This document shows, piece by piece, positions 43,363 through 51,912 of a stretch of DNA of 64,000 bases; the stretch's first letter is position 1; every line of letters starts with the position of its first letter. Origin of the DNA: CAZAFL01 sp964484465 (GTDB taxonomy: Bacteria; Bacteroidota; Ignavibacteria; UBA10030; SZUA-254); contig CAZAFL010000017.1 in NCBI GenBank assembly GCA_964484465.1, positions 1 through 64,000 of the forward strand, in the 5' to 3' direction. The translations under genes and the position numbers were made by a program. The notes beneath the pieces are model-generated. The model was given only the letters and a program-made list of their open reading frames with translations. It was not told the origin of the DNA and did no database searches.

Positions 43363-43428
43363 CTTGAGTCCGGAGCGGGTTCAACCCCGTTCCGGAAGTT
43401 TGTTACTCAAGCACGAGGATTTTTTTTT
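43363..43428 (+). promoter_or_regulatory. Nested hairpin leader of pheS
   Basis: An inner 11-bp stem (43369-43379 with 43386-43396, one G-T pair, loop TTCAAC) lies inside an outer 6-bp stem (CTTGAG at 43363 with CTCAAG at 43406-43411). Nine Ts follow at 43420-43428, eight bases before the pheS ATG at 43436. The T-run is not directly against the stem, so this is not a plain terminator. No leader peptide with a usable start codon is visible. Confidence 0.5.
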
Positions 43429-43435
43429 AGTCCCT

Positions 43436-44446
43436 ATGAAAGAAGAAATACAGAACATACGGAAGTCGGCATTGGCGGAGCTCGCCGATATTACAACTGT
43501 GCAGGCTCTCGACGTATTCCGAAATAAATATCTCGTTCGCAGGGGCTTGATAGCCGGTCTCTTCGACCGCTTGCGGGAACTCTCCTCTGAAGACCGACCC
43601 GTTATCGGACAAGAGTTGAATACGCTGCGTCAGGAAGTGCAGGGAAGTTATGACCGACAAAAAGCGTTGATCGAATCGAACTCATTGCGGAAAGAAAAAT
43701 CGATCGACCTTACGCTGCCGGGCAGGATGCAATGGGTCGGGTCAAGACATCCCCTTACACAGACGCTGGATGAAATCAAGAGAATCTTTCTGGGCATGGG
43801 ATTCCGTATAGCAACGGGTCCGGAGATCGAAGATGATTATCATAATTTTGAGGCATTGAATTTTCCTCCTGACCATCCTGCACGGGATATGCAGGATACG
43901 TTCTTTATCACGGAAAAAATATTATTGCGGACCCACACATCACCCGTTCAAATTCGGGTAATGGAACATCAACAACCTCCCGTCCGCGTCATCATGCCGG
44001 GGAGAGTCTATCGCAATGAGGCAATAAGTTCAAGAAGTTACTGCCTTTTTCATCAGGTTGAAGGTCTCTATGTCAATACAGGAGTGACATTTAGTGAACT
44101 GAAGGGCACAGTGGTTTCATTTGCGAAACAGTTTTATGGAAGTTCGATTAAATTCCGGTTTCGACCGAGTTATTTTCCGTTTACCGAGCCGAGTGCGGAG
44201 ATGGATATTACCTGTTTCCTTTGCAAAGGAAAAGGCTGTCGTGTCTGCAAACAGAGCGGATGGCTGGAAATTTTGGGCTGTGGTATGGTCGACCCCAATG
44301 TGTTTAAGTATGTTGGATATGACGCTGAGAAATTTACCGGCTATGCATTCGGCATGGGGATAGAACGAATTACAATGCTGCGTTACGGCATCGATGATAT
44401 CCGGGTGTTGTTCGATAATGATGTTCGATTCCTGAAACAGTTCTAA
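43436..44446 (+). CDS. pheS: Phenylalanyl-tRNA synthetase alpha subunit
   Basis: A 336-residue class II catalytic subunit. An N-terminal coiled coil (about 1-90) leads into LPGRMQWVGSRHPLTQTLDE. Motif 2 reads GRVYRNEAISSRSYCLFHQVEG and motif 3 includes GYAFGMGIERITMLRYG. The Cys cluster CFLCKGKGCRVCKQSGW near 262-278 resembles a zinc ribbon and is found in some PheS lineages. The frame extends 24 codons upstream, but that segment is the hairpin leader, so the ATG at 43436 is used. pheT follows after 12 nt. Confidence 0.95.
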   Translation: MKEEIQNIRKSALAELADITTVQALDVFRNKYLVRRGLIAGLFDRLRELSSEDRPVIGQELNTLRQEVQGSYDRQKALIESNSLRKEKSIDLTLPGRMQWVGSRHPLTQTLDEIKRIFLGMGFRIATGPEIEDDYHNFEALNFPPDHPARDMQDTFFITEKILLRTHTSPVQIRVMEHQQPPVRVIMPGRVYRNEAISSRSYCLFHQVEGLYVNTGVTFSELKGTVVSFAKQFYGSSIKFRFRPSYFPFTEPSAEMDITCFLCKGKGCRVCKQSGWLEILGCGMVDPNVFKYVGYDAEKFTGYAFGMGIERITMLRYGIDDIRVLFDNDVRFLKQF

Positions 44447-44458
44447 ATTCAACATATC

Positions 44459-46894
44459 ATGCTTGTCTCTCTTCATTGGTTACAGCAATATATCACTATT
44501 AACCGCTCGGCGGAACAACTTGCCGAAACATTAACCATGCTCGGCCTTGAGGTCGAGAATATCGAACACCAGGCTGAGAAGTATCGCGGGTTTGTGGTTG
44601 GCGAAGTCCTGGAAGTACGTAAACACCCCAAGGCAGATAAACTTAGCATTTGTTCTGTCAACGTTGGAAAAGAAAACCTTCAAATTGTCTGCGGAGCAAA
44701 TAACGTTGCACCGGAGCAAAAGGTAGCAGTTGGTCTGGCTGGAGCAATTGTCCCAAGGAATCAGCATGACCCTCATGGTGAGCCGTTTACGTTGGCGCAG
44801 GTGAAGATACGCGGAGTCGAGTCGTTTGGGATGATTTGCTCTGAATATGAGTTGGGACTTGGAGAAGACAAGCAGGGTATTCTCATTCTAGGTTCCCATG
44901 CAAAAGTTGGTTCTCTGTTTTCAGAGTATTTAGGGTACGATGACACAGTTCTTGAAATCGGGATTACGCCAAACCGACCCGACGCGATGAGCCATATCGG
45001 TGTGGCACGGGAAATCGGCGCTTCCACAGGTAAGAGCCTCAAAATTCCAAGGATCAAGCTCAAAGAAAGCAATAAAAAAATAGACAGTGCCCTTTCAGTA
45101 CATATCGAGAACAAGAATGATTGTCCGCGTTATACAGCACGCGTTGTTTTCGGTATCAAAGTTGAACCATCTCCCGACTGGATTCAACAGAAGTTAAAAG
45201 CAGTTGGTATTCGACCTGTAAATAATATAGTCGATATAACCAATTATGTATTAATGGAAATTGGTCATCCACTTCATGCATTCGATTATGATAAGATTTC
45301 CGGTCATAGGATTCATGTTCGACAGGCAGGGAAGGTGAATGGATTCACAACTCTCGACCATAAGACCCGCATGCTTCGTGAAGATTCATTGTTAATCTGT
45401 GATGGAGAAGGTCCGGTTGCAATCGCAGGAGTGATGGGAGGAGAAAATACAGAAATAACCGGCGAAAGCAAAAATATCATAATAGAAAGTGCCTATTTCA
45501 ATCCTCAATCCATACGGCGAACGTCAAAGCATCTCGGTTTGAGCACGGATGCTTCCCAACGTTTTGAACGCGGAGCAGATCCGAATATTACAAAGTGGGC
45601 TGTGGACAGAGTGGCATCGTTAATTCAGGAAATATGCGGTGGTGAAGTTCTCAAGGGATGCATCGATCCATACCCTCTAAAAAAATCTCCATTAAGGATT
45701 CAGGTTAGAGTAGATAAAACAAATGAAGTCATTGGTACAACCCTAACAAATAAAGAGATTAACTCATTGTTGAAAAAGTTAGGCATCCTGACAAATAATA
45801 TCACGAGAAAAGACAAGAGCAGAGATGTGGTGGAATGCATTGTGCCCACATTTCGTCCGGATATCAGTCGTGAAATTGATCTTATCGAGGAAGCAGTAAG
45901 AGCATATGGTTTCAATAATATTGAACCGAAAGTACAAACCTCGTTGATGATGCCTGAAAATGCTCCCGCACCTGATTTTCATGATGAACTTAGGGATTTT
46001 TTCGTAGGTAGCGGTTTTCGTGAAGTCATATCGAACAGTATGCAAGGCATTTCCATTGCTTCGCTGGGATCAGATAGATTCGTTAAAATTGCTAATCCCA
46101 TAAGTAAAGATATGGCGGCATTGCGAACGAGCCTGATTCCGGGAATGCTTGAAGTTGTTCGTAAAAATATTTTCCATGGAACAAAGGATATGAGATTGTT
46201 TGAAATCGGGAAAGCTTATTTTAATAAATCCGCGATTTCAGGAAAATCACTTGATAATTATGTTGAAGAAGAGAGACTTATCATATGCCTGAGTGGACAA
46301 CATTCTCCCGCTTCCTGGTCAGAAAAACCTCGTATTGTAGATATTTTTGATGCAAAAGGGGAAATCCAGACACTTTTTCATAAAATTTTTCTTGACAAAT
46401 TTAAATTTATTCCTTATTCTACTACCAATGCTTTAACTAAAGTCGGGCTAGTCATTGAAATAAATGGAGAAAGCGCTGGTAAAGTTGGTTTAATTTCTCC
46501 GGAAATTTTGGATAGGTTTGAGATAGAGCAAAATATTGTTGTTGGTGAGATAGATATAAGTTATCTTGCACAATCTAAAAGGAAGGTGTCCGAATACGTT
46601 CCGTTACCCAGGTACCCGGTTGTATTGTCTGATATTGCTGTTGTTGTAGATGACCTCGTACCGGTAGAGGAATTGGAAAAGGAAATTTGGAGTTCCGGCA
46701 AACCGCTGCTAAGAAGGCTTGAATTATTTGATGTTTACACTGGCACTCAGTTGGGTGAGCAGAAAAAAAGTTGTGCTTTTGCGCTTGAGTTCCGATCTGA
46801 TGAACGGACGTTGCCGCAGGAAGAAGTTGATGGCGTGATCCGTAAGGTTATGCAACGACTTGGAGAAAAATTTAATGCGAAATTGCGGGCATAG
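44459..46894 (+). CDS. pheT: Phenylalanyl-tRNA synthetase beta subunit
   Basis: An 811-residue subunit with full-length architecture. The tRNA-binding EMAP-like domain (about 40-155) has VGEVLEVRKHPKADKLSIC. The B3/4 editing domain (about 205-385) has RPVNNIVDITNYVLMEIGHP and GVMGGENTEI. B5 is at about 400-480, the catalytic-like domain at about 485-700, and FDX-ACB (about 715-811) has PLPRYPVVLSDIAVVVDD. The pair pheST makes the heterotetrameric enzyme. The stretch around 45700-46600 is visibly more A/T-rich than the rest of the gene. Confidence 0.97.
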   Translation: MLVSLHWLQQYITINRSAEQLAETLTMLGLEVENIEHQAEKYRGFVVGEVLEVRKHPKADKLSICSVNVGKENLQIVCGANNVAPEQKVAVGLAGAIVPRNQHDPHGEPFTLAQVKIRGVESFGMICSEYELGLGEDKQGILILGSHAKVGSLFSEYLGYDDTVLEIGITPNRPDAMSHIGVAREIGASTGKSLKIPRIKLKESNKKIDSALSVHIENKNDCPRYTARVVFGIKVEPSPDWIQQKLKAVGIRPVNNIVDITNYVLMEIGHPLHAFDYDKISGHRIHVRQAGKVNGFTTLDHKTRMLREDSLLICDGEGPVAIAGVMGGENTEITGESKNIIIESAYFNPQSIRRTSKHLGLSTDASQRFERGADPNITKWAVDRVASLIQEICGGEVLKGCIDPYPLKKSPLRIQVRVDKTNEVIGTTLTNKEINSLLKKLGILTNNITRKDKSRDVVECIVPTFRPDISREIDLIEEAVRAYGFNNIEPKVQTSLMMPENAPAPDFHDELRDFFVGSGFREVISNSMQGISIASLGSDRFVKIANPISKDMAALRTSLIPGMLEVVRKNIFHGTKDMRLFEIGKAYFNKSAISGKSLDNYVEEERLIICLSGQHSPASWSEKPRIVDIFDAKGEIQTLFHKIFLDKFKFIPYSTTNALTKVGLVIEINGESAGKVGLISPEILDRFEIEQNIVVGEIDISYLAQSKRKVSEYVPLPRYPVVLSDIAVVVDDLVPVEELEKEIWSSGKPLLRRLELFDVYTGTQLGEQKKSCAFALEFRSDERTLPQEEVDGVIRKVMQRLGEKFNAKLRA

Positions 46895-46906
46895 GAGGTT
46901 GCGAAA

Positions 46907-47254
46907 TTGAATCAGCAGCAAGCCGAACGGGAGGTTGAGGTGGTAAAAGACCCTCAACTTCTTGAGGAGTCATTAAAATCGCTATGGGAGCGAGCGCGGT
47001 CGATGGGAGACCTCGTTTCTCAGCTTCGTGAGCAAAAAAAATCCTTGCTCGAGCGCGAACGCCTTCTTCAACAACAACTTGAGTCCTTACGAAGGACGCT
47101 GGAAAGCAAAGAACAGGAATTAAAACGATTAAAAACAGAACATCTTCAGCTTGTTAATTCAAATGGTAATAACATGCTTTCGGACGAAGAAAGGGAAAGT
47201 CTGAAAAGGAAAATCAGAGATCTCATTGCAAAAATTAATTCTCATTTATCATAG
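46907..47254 (+). CDS. Small coiled-coil protein between pheT and zapA
   Basis: A 115-residue, highly charged protein. Residues about 20-85 form a continuous coiled coil, with heptads in LRRTLESKEQELKRLKTEH. There is no membrane segment. It begins at a TTG with AGGAGG seven bases upstream, so the start is good despite the rare codon. It sits directly before zapA; coiled-coil proteins at this place might work with ZapA in division, by analogy with the ZapA-ZapB pair, but there is no sequence proof. Confidence 0.8.
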   Translation: MNQQQAEREVEVVKDPQLLEESLKSLWERARSMGDLVSQLREQKKSLLERERLLQQQLESLRRTLESKEQELKRLKTEHLQLVNSNGNNMLSDEERESLKRKIRDLIAKINSHLS

Positions 47255-47332
47255 GTATCACGGCGGTTCTTTAATATGTATATTAAGGTAGAAATTTTCA
47301 TAACTTCAGAAGATCATCAATAGCAAAAGAAT

Positions 47333-47629
47333 ATGGCGATAGATGGAAAAAGTATCAAAGTCAAGATCTTCGGCTCGGAGTATCCCCTTCGAGGGGAGAG
47401 CGAGGAATTGACGAAGAAGGTCGCAAGCTATGTCGACGACATGATTAATTCCATCCACGAAAAAATTCCGGAGCAACCTCCATTAACTGTCGCTGTACTG
47501 TCCGCGTTGAATATCACCGAAGACCTGTTCAAGGAACGCGAGAAAAACCGTTCACTCACAACTCTTGTCGAGCAGGAAGTCATAAAAGTTGGTGAGTTTT
47601 TGGATGGGTTTTTAACTTCTGAAAGCTGA
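47333..47629 (+). CDS. zapA: Cell division protein ZapA
   Basis: A 98-residue FtsZ-associated protein. The globular head is SIKVKIFGSEYPLRGESEE, then LTKKVASYVDDMINSI. The rest is a long C-terminal helix for dimerisation. ZapA crosslinks FtsZ filaments at the division site. A short AT palindrome (near 47270-47287) lies in the 78-bp gap upstream. Downstream is a 364-nt gap with a structured RNA, then rny. Confidence 0.92.
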   Translation: MAIDGKSIKVKIFGSEYPLRGESEELTKKVASYVDDMINSIHEKIPEQPPLTVAVLSALNITEDLFKEREKNRSLTTLVEQEVIKVGEFLDGFLTSES

Positions 47630-47682
47630 AAGAGTTTTTACCTGTTCTTTACCATAGTGACGGGATGTGTTTTGATGATTTC

Positions 47683-47951
47683 AAACCGCACCGTCAGCCT
47701 GAACGAGCGATCGTAGTATCGCGAGTTTAACGAGTCAAACATATTAAAGAATCTGACAAGTAACTTTAATAGGGAACTCGACTCATGGGCGTCGTATTAC
47801 GGGCCTCATCTCCTGATAACAGGAGATTTGCGGTAACCTCGTATGTATTGGTGAACGCAAGCAGTGGAAGTAAGAAACGTCCAGGCGGGTACCCACCGTG
47901 TCTTGAATGAGATTCTTTCAATACACTTGACTGCCAGGCTGCGTGCGGTTT
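47683..47951 (+). ncRNA. Structured RNA between zapA and rny, candidate 6S-like RNA or rny leader
   Basis: About 269 nt. The ends pair in a closing helix: AAACCGCAC (47683-47691) with GTGCGGTTT (47943-47951), and CAGCCTG (47695-47701) with CAGGCTG (47935-47941), 16 bp in all, followed by Ts. The exact midpoint carries a perfect 8-bp hairpin (47808-47815 with 47820-47827, loop ATAA). Further helices: 47702-47711/47718-47727 with a tandem G-A internal loop; CGAGT/ACTCG (47731/47776) enclosing ATTAAAG/CTTTAAT (47743/47764); and 47898-47907/47917-47926. No ORF is present. A closed end, open middle and apical stem resemble 6S RNA, which lies next to zapA in gammaproteobacteria. I found no sequence motif that proves the family; it could also be a cis-acting rny leader. 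Confidence 0.6.
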
Positions 47952-47993
47952 TTTATTGCCTGGTAAGTAACCGGTATACTATCTGGAGGAAAT

Positions 47994-49562
47994 ATGTTGT
48001 TTGAAAATTACATTGTTATCCCCTCGGCGCTGGCATTGACGGTGATCGCGTTCGCATTCGGATGGTTTCTCCACAAGAGGAGCGGCGTCAGGAAAATAGG
48101 GAGTGCAGAAGAACGGGCGAAAAAAATTATCGACGATGCTGAAAAGGATGCGAATAACATCAAGAAGGAAAAACTTCTTGAAGTAAAGGACGAGTGGTAC
48201 AAGAAGAAACAGGAGTATGAACACGAGGCGACCATAAAACGGAATAAGCTCCAGGCGTTCGAGAAGCAATTATCAGGACGCGAAGACAATCTCGAACGCA
48301 AAGTGGAGCTTCTTAATAAAAAAGAACGCGACCTTACAAACGGTAAACGGGAGCTGGAAGACCACCTGAAACAAACCGATGAAAAACAAGCGGGGCTTGC
48401 CAGGCTTATCAATGAGCAGAACGAAAAACTGGAGCGTGTATCCGGTATGTCAAGGGAAGATGCAAAGAAGTTACTGCTGGATAACCTCGTGAGTGAAACA
48501 AAGGCGGAATCCGCGGCTATGCTGAAGGACCTCCGCGATACCGCAAAATTGGAAGCAAAGAAGGAAGCCCAGAAGATTGTCGTGCAGGCAATTCAACGTA
48601 CTGCGGCCGACCATTGCGTAGAAACGACCGTCAGTGTTTTACATATCCAGAACGATGAATTGAAGGGGCGTATTATCGGCAAAGAGGGCCGTAATATACG
48701 GGCATTCGAGGCCGCCACGGGTGTCGATGTCATTGTCGATGATACACCCGAAGCAGTGATCCTTTCAGGTTTTGATCCGCTGCGTCGTGAGGTTGCGAGA
48801 GTTTCGCTGGAACGACTTATCGCCGACGGCAGGATTCATCCCGCCCGGATAGAAGAGATTGTTGAAAAAGTACGTAAGGAGCTTGATGAAGAAATTCTGC
48901 GGAACGGCGAAAATGCAATGCTCGAATGCGGGTTGCATGGCGGACACCAGGAAATAATTAAACATATTGGGATGATGAAATACAGATCGAGCTATGGGCA
49001 AAATCTCCTTTCGCACAGTCTCGAGGTTGCTCAGCTGACCGGACTGCTTGCAGCCGAACTGGGTATTGATGCGGTTCTTGCAAAGCGCGCAGGTCTCATG
49101 CACGATATCGGCAAAACCGTCGACCGGAGCGTCGAGGGTCCTCACGCATTACTCGGTTACGATTTGACAAAGAAATATGGTGAACATCCGATCGTCGTCA
49201 ATGCGGTCGGTTCTCATCACGAGGATATTCCGATGGAACACCCCATCGCTTCGCTGGTGCAGGCGGCAGATGCCATCAGCGGCGCCCGTCCTGGTGCCCG
49301 CCGAGAATCTGTTGAAGGGTACGCGAAACGCCTCGAGCGCCTTGAATCGCTTGCGAAATCGTTTGACGGCGTGGCAAATACGTATGCCATTCAGGCCGGA
49401 AGGGAAATCCGGGTTATTGTAGCACATGATAAAATTGATGACGCGATGGCGGACCAGCTTGCCCATGATATCGCGAATAAAATTCAATCTGAAATGGAGT
49501 ACCCGGGCCAGATAAAAGTCACTGTCATTCGGGAAACCCGGGCAATCGCAATCGCCAAGTAA
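47994..49562 (+). CDS. rny: Ribonuclease Y
   Basis: A 522-residue membrane-anchored endoribonuclease that starts mRNA decay. The N-terminal helix (about 5-24) is followed by a long charged coiled coil (about 35-200). The KH domain (about 215-280) has GRIIGKEGRNIRAFEAATG. The HD domain (about 335-430) has the metal site in LMHDIGKTVD plus HSLEVAQLTG and HHEDI. The ATG has a good GGAGGA upstream. The preceding 364 nt without a gene hold a structured RNA, unusual enough to suggest regulation of rny. Confidence 0.97.
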   Translation: MLFENYIVIPSALALTVIAFAFGWFLHKRSGVRKIGSAEERAKKIIDDAEKDANNIKKEKLLEVKDEWYKKKQEYEHEATIKRNKLQAFEKQLSGREDNLERKVELLNKKERDLTNGKRELEDHLKQTDEKQAGLARLINEQNEKLERVSGMSREDAKKLLLDNLVSETKAESAAMLKDLRDTAKLEAKKEAQKIVVQAIQRTAADHCVETTVSVLHIQNDELKGRIIGKEGRNIRAFEAATGVDVIVDDTPEAVILSGFDPLRREVARVSLERLIADGRIHPARIEEIVEKVRKELDEEILRNGENAMLECGLHGGHQEIIKHIGMMKYRSSYGQNLLSHSLEVAQLTGLLAAELGIDAVLAKRAGLMHDIGKTVDRSVEGPHALLGYDLTKKYGEHPIVVNAVGSHHEDIPMEHPIASLVQAADAISGARPGARRESVEGYAKRLERLESLAKSFDGVANTYAIQAGREIRVIVAHDKIDDAMADQLAHDIANKIQSEMEYPGQIKVTVIRETRAIAIAK

Positions 49563-49582
49563 AGTAGGGTCGAGGATACACG

Positions 49583-49619
49583 AGCCGGCGTTCTGATATG
49601 ATGATTGCCGGCTTTTCAT
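49583..49619 (+). terminator. Intrinsic terminator after rny
   Basis: AGCCGGC pairs with GCCGGCT across a 17-nt loop, followed by TTTC and T-rich sequence, 20 nt after the rny stop. Confidence 0.65.
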
Positions 49620-49632
49620 TTTCATCACAAAA

Positions 49633-50271
49633 ATGAAGAACATGACGCCGATCGCTGTGGCAGTCTCTGGCGGTATCGGGAGTGGAAAAACAGAGGCATG
49701 CAAGATGTTTGCCTCTTTCGGTGTGACAGTGTTGTTTACCGATACCCTTGCCAGAGAGTTGATCGATACCAGTCTCGAAATCAAAAAACGTCTCCGGAAG
49801 GAATTCGGGCCGGAAGTATTCCTTCAGGATGGCAAACTTGACCGTCGCCGTATGGCAAAAATTGTTTTTACTGACGATTCTGCAAAGGAGCGGCTTGACA
49901 ATATTGTCCATCCCTATGTATTGGAAGAGATACGGAAAAAAATAGCATCGCTGAAACGCAGAAAAGTCGATAACATTATGATGGTCGAGTCTGCCTTGAT
50001 TTTTGAATCAGGTGCTGAACATCTCTTTGATTATATCATAGTCATTGATGCCGATGAAGCTGAACGGATCGAGCGGATAGTCCGGCGTGACCACGTCACC
50101 AGGACTGAGGTTCTTCAGCGTATCAAATCCCAAATGCCAGCGGCGATGAAGAAAAAAAAAGCTGATTTTATCCTTCAGAATTCGGGTGACATGTCGGCGC
50201 TGAGAGCAAATTGCCGATTTATTTTTACCCTGCTGCAAAAACTGGTTACTTCAAATGGAGATCAGATCTGA
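49633..50271 (+). CDS. coaE: Dephospho-CoA kinase
   Basis: A 212-residue P-loop kinase for the last step of coenzyme A synthesis. Walker A is VSGGIGSGKTEACKMF; DTLARELID and the lid region with IVRRDHVTRTEVLQRI follow. A second in-frame ATG lies nine bases downstream and could be the start. The 3' end overlaps nadB by 17 bases, which implies coupled translation. Confidence 0.95.
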   Translation: MKNMTPIAVAVSGGIGSGKTEACKMFASFGVTVLFTDTLARELIDTSLEIKKRLRKEFGPEVFLQDGKLDRRRMAKIVFTDDSAKERLDNIVHPYVLEEIRKKIASLKRRKVDNIMMVESALIFESGAEHLFDYIIVIDADEAERIERIVRRDHVTRTEVLQRIKSQMPAAMKKKKADFILQNSGDMSALRANCRFIFTLLQKLVTSNGDQI

Positions 50272-51862
50272 TTTTCTGGTAATAGGCAGTGGGATTGCGG
50301 GACTTTCTTTTGCACTCAAAGCAGCCGAAAAAGGCACCGTCGTCATCATTACGAAGAAAGAAAAAGCAGAATCGAACACGAATTATGCTCAGGGAGGTAT
50401 TGCAACGGTAGTTTCTGAGAATGATTCATATGCACTCCACGCAGACGATACGCTTAATGCCGGAGTTGGGTTATGCCATAAAGATGCTGTCGAATTGCTC
50501 GTGAAGGAAGGACCTGCAAGACTTCAGGATCTCATCGATGCCGGGGTTGAATTTACAAAAATGAACGGTCATCTTGACCTGGGACGTGAGGGCGGACATT
50601 CGCGTAATAGAATTGTCCATGCCCGCGACCGTAGCGGATGGGTCATCGAACAGGCCCTGCTCCACGCGACGGCCAATCACCCGAATATTTCTATTTACGA
50701 GAATCATCTTGCGATTGATCTTATTACCGAACATCATCTGGGGAAGCATGTATTGAAGGACCAGCCCATTCATACATGGGGTGCTTATGCGCTGGATGAA
50801 ACATCCAACGAGGTGAAAATATTTCTAGCGGCAAAAACTATTCTTTGCTCGGGCGGGTTAGGACAGGTGTATCTTCATACGACGAACCCGCTGATTGCAA
50901 CTGGAGACGGGGTGGCAATGGCGTATCGTGCCGGTGCCGCCATTGGTAATATGGAGTTTATCCAGTTTCACCCCACGACGTTGTTCGACTCCGGCTCCCC
51001 TGCATTTCTCATCTCTGAAGCAGTGAGGGGCTTTGGGGGAATTCTCAGGAAAAAAAACGGTGAAGAATTTATGTCGAAATACGATACTCGAGGCTCGCTG
51101 GCTCCGCGTGATATTGTGGCACGTGCAATCGATACAGAACTCAAACGAAGTGGAGATGAGTACGTATGGCTCGATGTTCGGCATCTTCCGCCGGAAGGGG
51201 TCAAAGAACACTTTCCCCATATTTATGAAACCTGCCTGAAAAAATACAAACTCGATATCACTGCTGAACCGATACCCGTCGTTCCTGCCGCTCACTACTC
51301 GTGCGGCGGCATCGTTACCGACCTCAACGGAAGAACTTCCATCAGCAACCTCTACGCGTGCGGTGAAGTCAGTATGACCGGCGTTCATGGAGCAAACCGG
51401 CTTGCAAGCAATTCTTTGCTTGAAGCGATTGTGTTTGCTCACCGGGCTGCTGAGGACCTTCTCGCGTCGAAGCAAATATCAACGGATATTCCGGTTGTTC
51501 CTCCGTGGGATGAAAGTGAAACGTATAATTCCGAAGAATGGGTTCTTATCTCGCACAACCGACGTGAAATCCAGGCTATCATGTGGGATTATGTCGGGAT
51601 TGTGCGTTCAAACCTGCGCCTGGCGCGCGCGCGCCGGCGCCTGAAGCTCATGAAAGAAGAGGTCAAGGATTTTTACAAACGCACCAAAGTTACTGAAGGA
51701 CTCATCGAACTGCGGAATCTTACGACGATTGCAGATATTATCATTCGTTCTGCGATGATGCGAAAGGAAAGCCGGGGATTACATTACACGACTGATTATC
51801 CACAACATGATGATAAGCACTGGCTTCATGATTCATTGATAACGACATTCGATAATGATTGA
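50255..51862 (+). CDS. nadB: L-aspartate oxidase
   Basis: A 535-residue flavoprotein that makes iminoaspartate for NAD synthesis. The FAD motif is VIGSGIAGLSFALKAAEKG at the N-terminus. Further family marks are NTNYAQGGIATVV, REGGHSRNRIVHARD, HYSCGGIVTDLNGRTS and GANRLASNSLLEAIVFAHRA. A C-terminal helical domain (about 420-535) follows. The aspartate-oxidase QGG and HxxxR features separate it from succinate dehydrogenase. nadA and nadC are not in the window. Confidence 0.95.
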   Translation: MEIRSDFLVIGSGIAGLSFALKAAEKGTVVIITKKEKAESNTNYAQGGIATVVSENDSYALHADDTLNAGVGLCHKDAVELLVKEGPARLQDLIDAGVEFTKMNGHLDLGREGGHSRNRIVHARDRSGWVIEQALLHATANHPNISIYENHLAIDLITEHHLGKHVLKDQPIHTWGAYALDETSNEVKIFLAAKTILCSGGLGQVYLHTTNPLIATGDGVAMAYRAGAAIGNMEFIQFHPTTLFDSGSPAFLISEAVRGFGGILRKKNGEEFMSKYDTRGSLAPRDIVARAIDTELKRSGDEYVWLDVRHLPPEGVKEHFPHIYETCLKKYKLDITAEPIPVVPAAHYSCGGIVTDLNGRTSISNLYACGEVSMTGVHGANRLASNSLLEAIVFAHRAAEDLLASKQISTDIPVVPPWDESETYNSEEWVLISHNRREIQAIMWDYVGIVRSNLRLARARRRLKLMKEEVKDFYKRTKVTEGLIELRNLTTIADIIIRSAMMRKESRGLHYTTDYPQHDDKHWLHDSLITTFDND

Positions 51863-51877
51863 ATGAAGTTCTTCCCC

Positions 51878-51908
51878 TTGAGTTCAACCGTAAATTTATG
51901 TAATTTAC
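51878..51908 (+). promoter_or_regulatory. Promoter of purF
   Basis: TTG, 20 nt, TAATTTAC, ending four bases before the purF GTG. The mRNA would start at or next to the start codon. Confidence 0.55.
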
Positions 51909-51912
51909 CCCT

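Noticed and set aside
43364..43435. 24-codon extension of pheS, or a leader peptide with Phe codons from the T9 run
   Set aside because: The extension is the hairpin leader; in the frame with three Phe codons there is no start codon after the rplT stop.
45700..46600. A/T-rich part of pheT as a transferred segment
   Set aside because: The reading frame and domain order are intact; the shift in composition is mild.
47683..47951. tmRNA, SRP RNA, RNase P RNA or a cobalamin riboswitch as identity of the structured RNA
   Set aside because: None of their hallmark sequences were found (tRNA-like 3' end, GGAAG-type SRP loop, RNase P conserved core, B12 box).
49149..49784. A 211-codon minus-strand frame opposite the rny and coaE ends
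   Set aside because: It covers a terminator and two well-identified plus-strand genes; a composition shadow.
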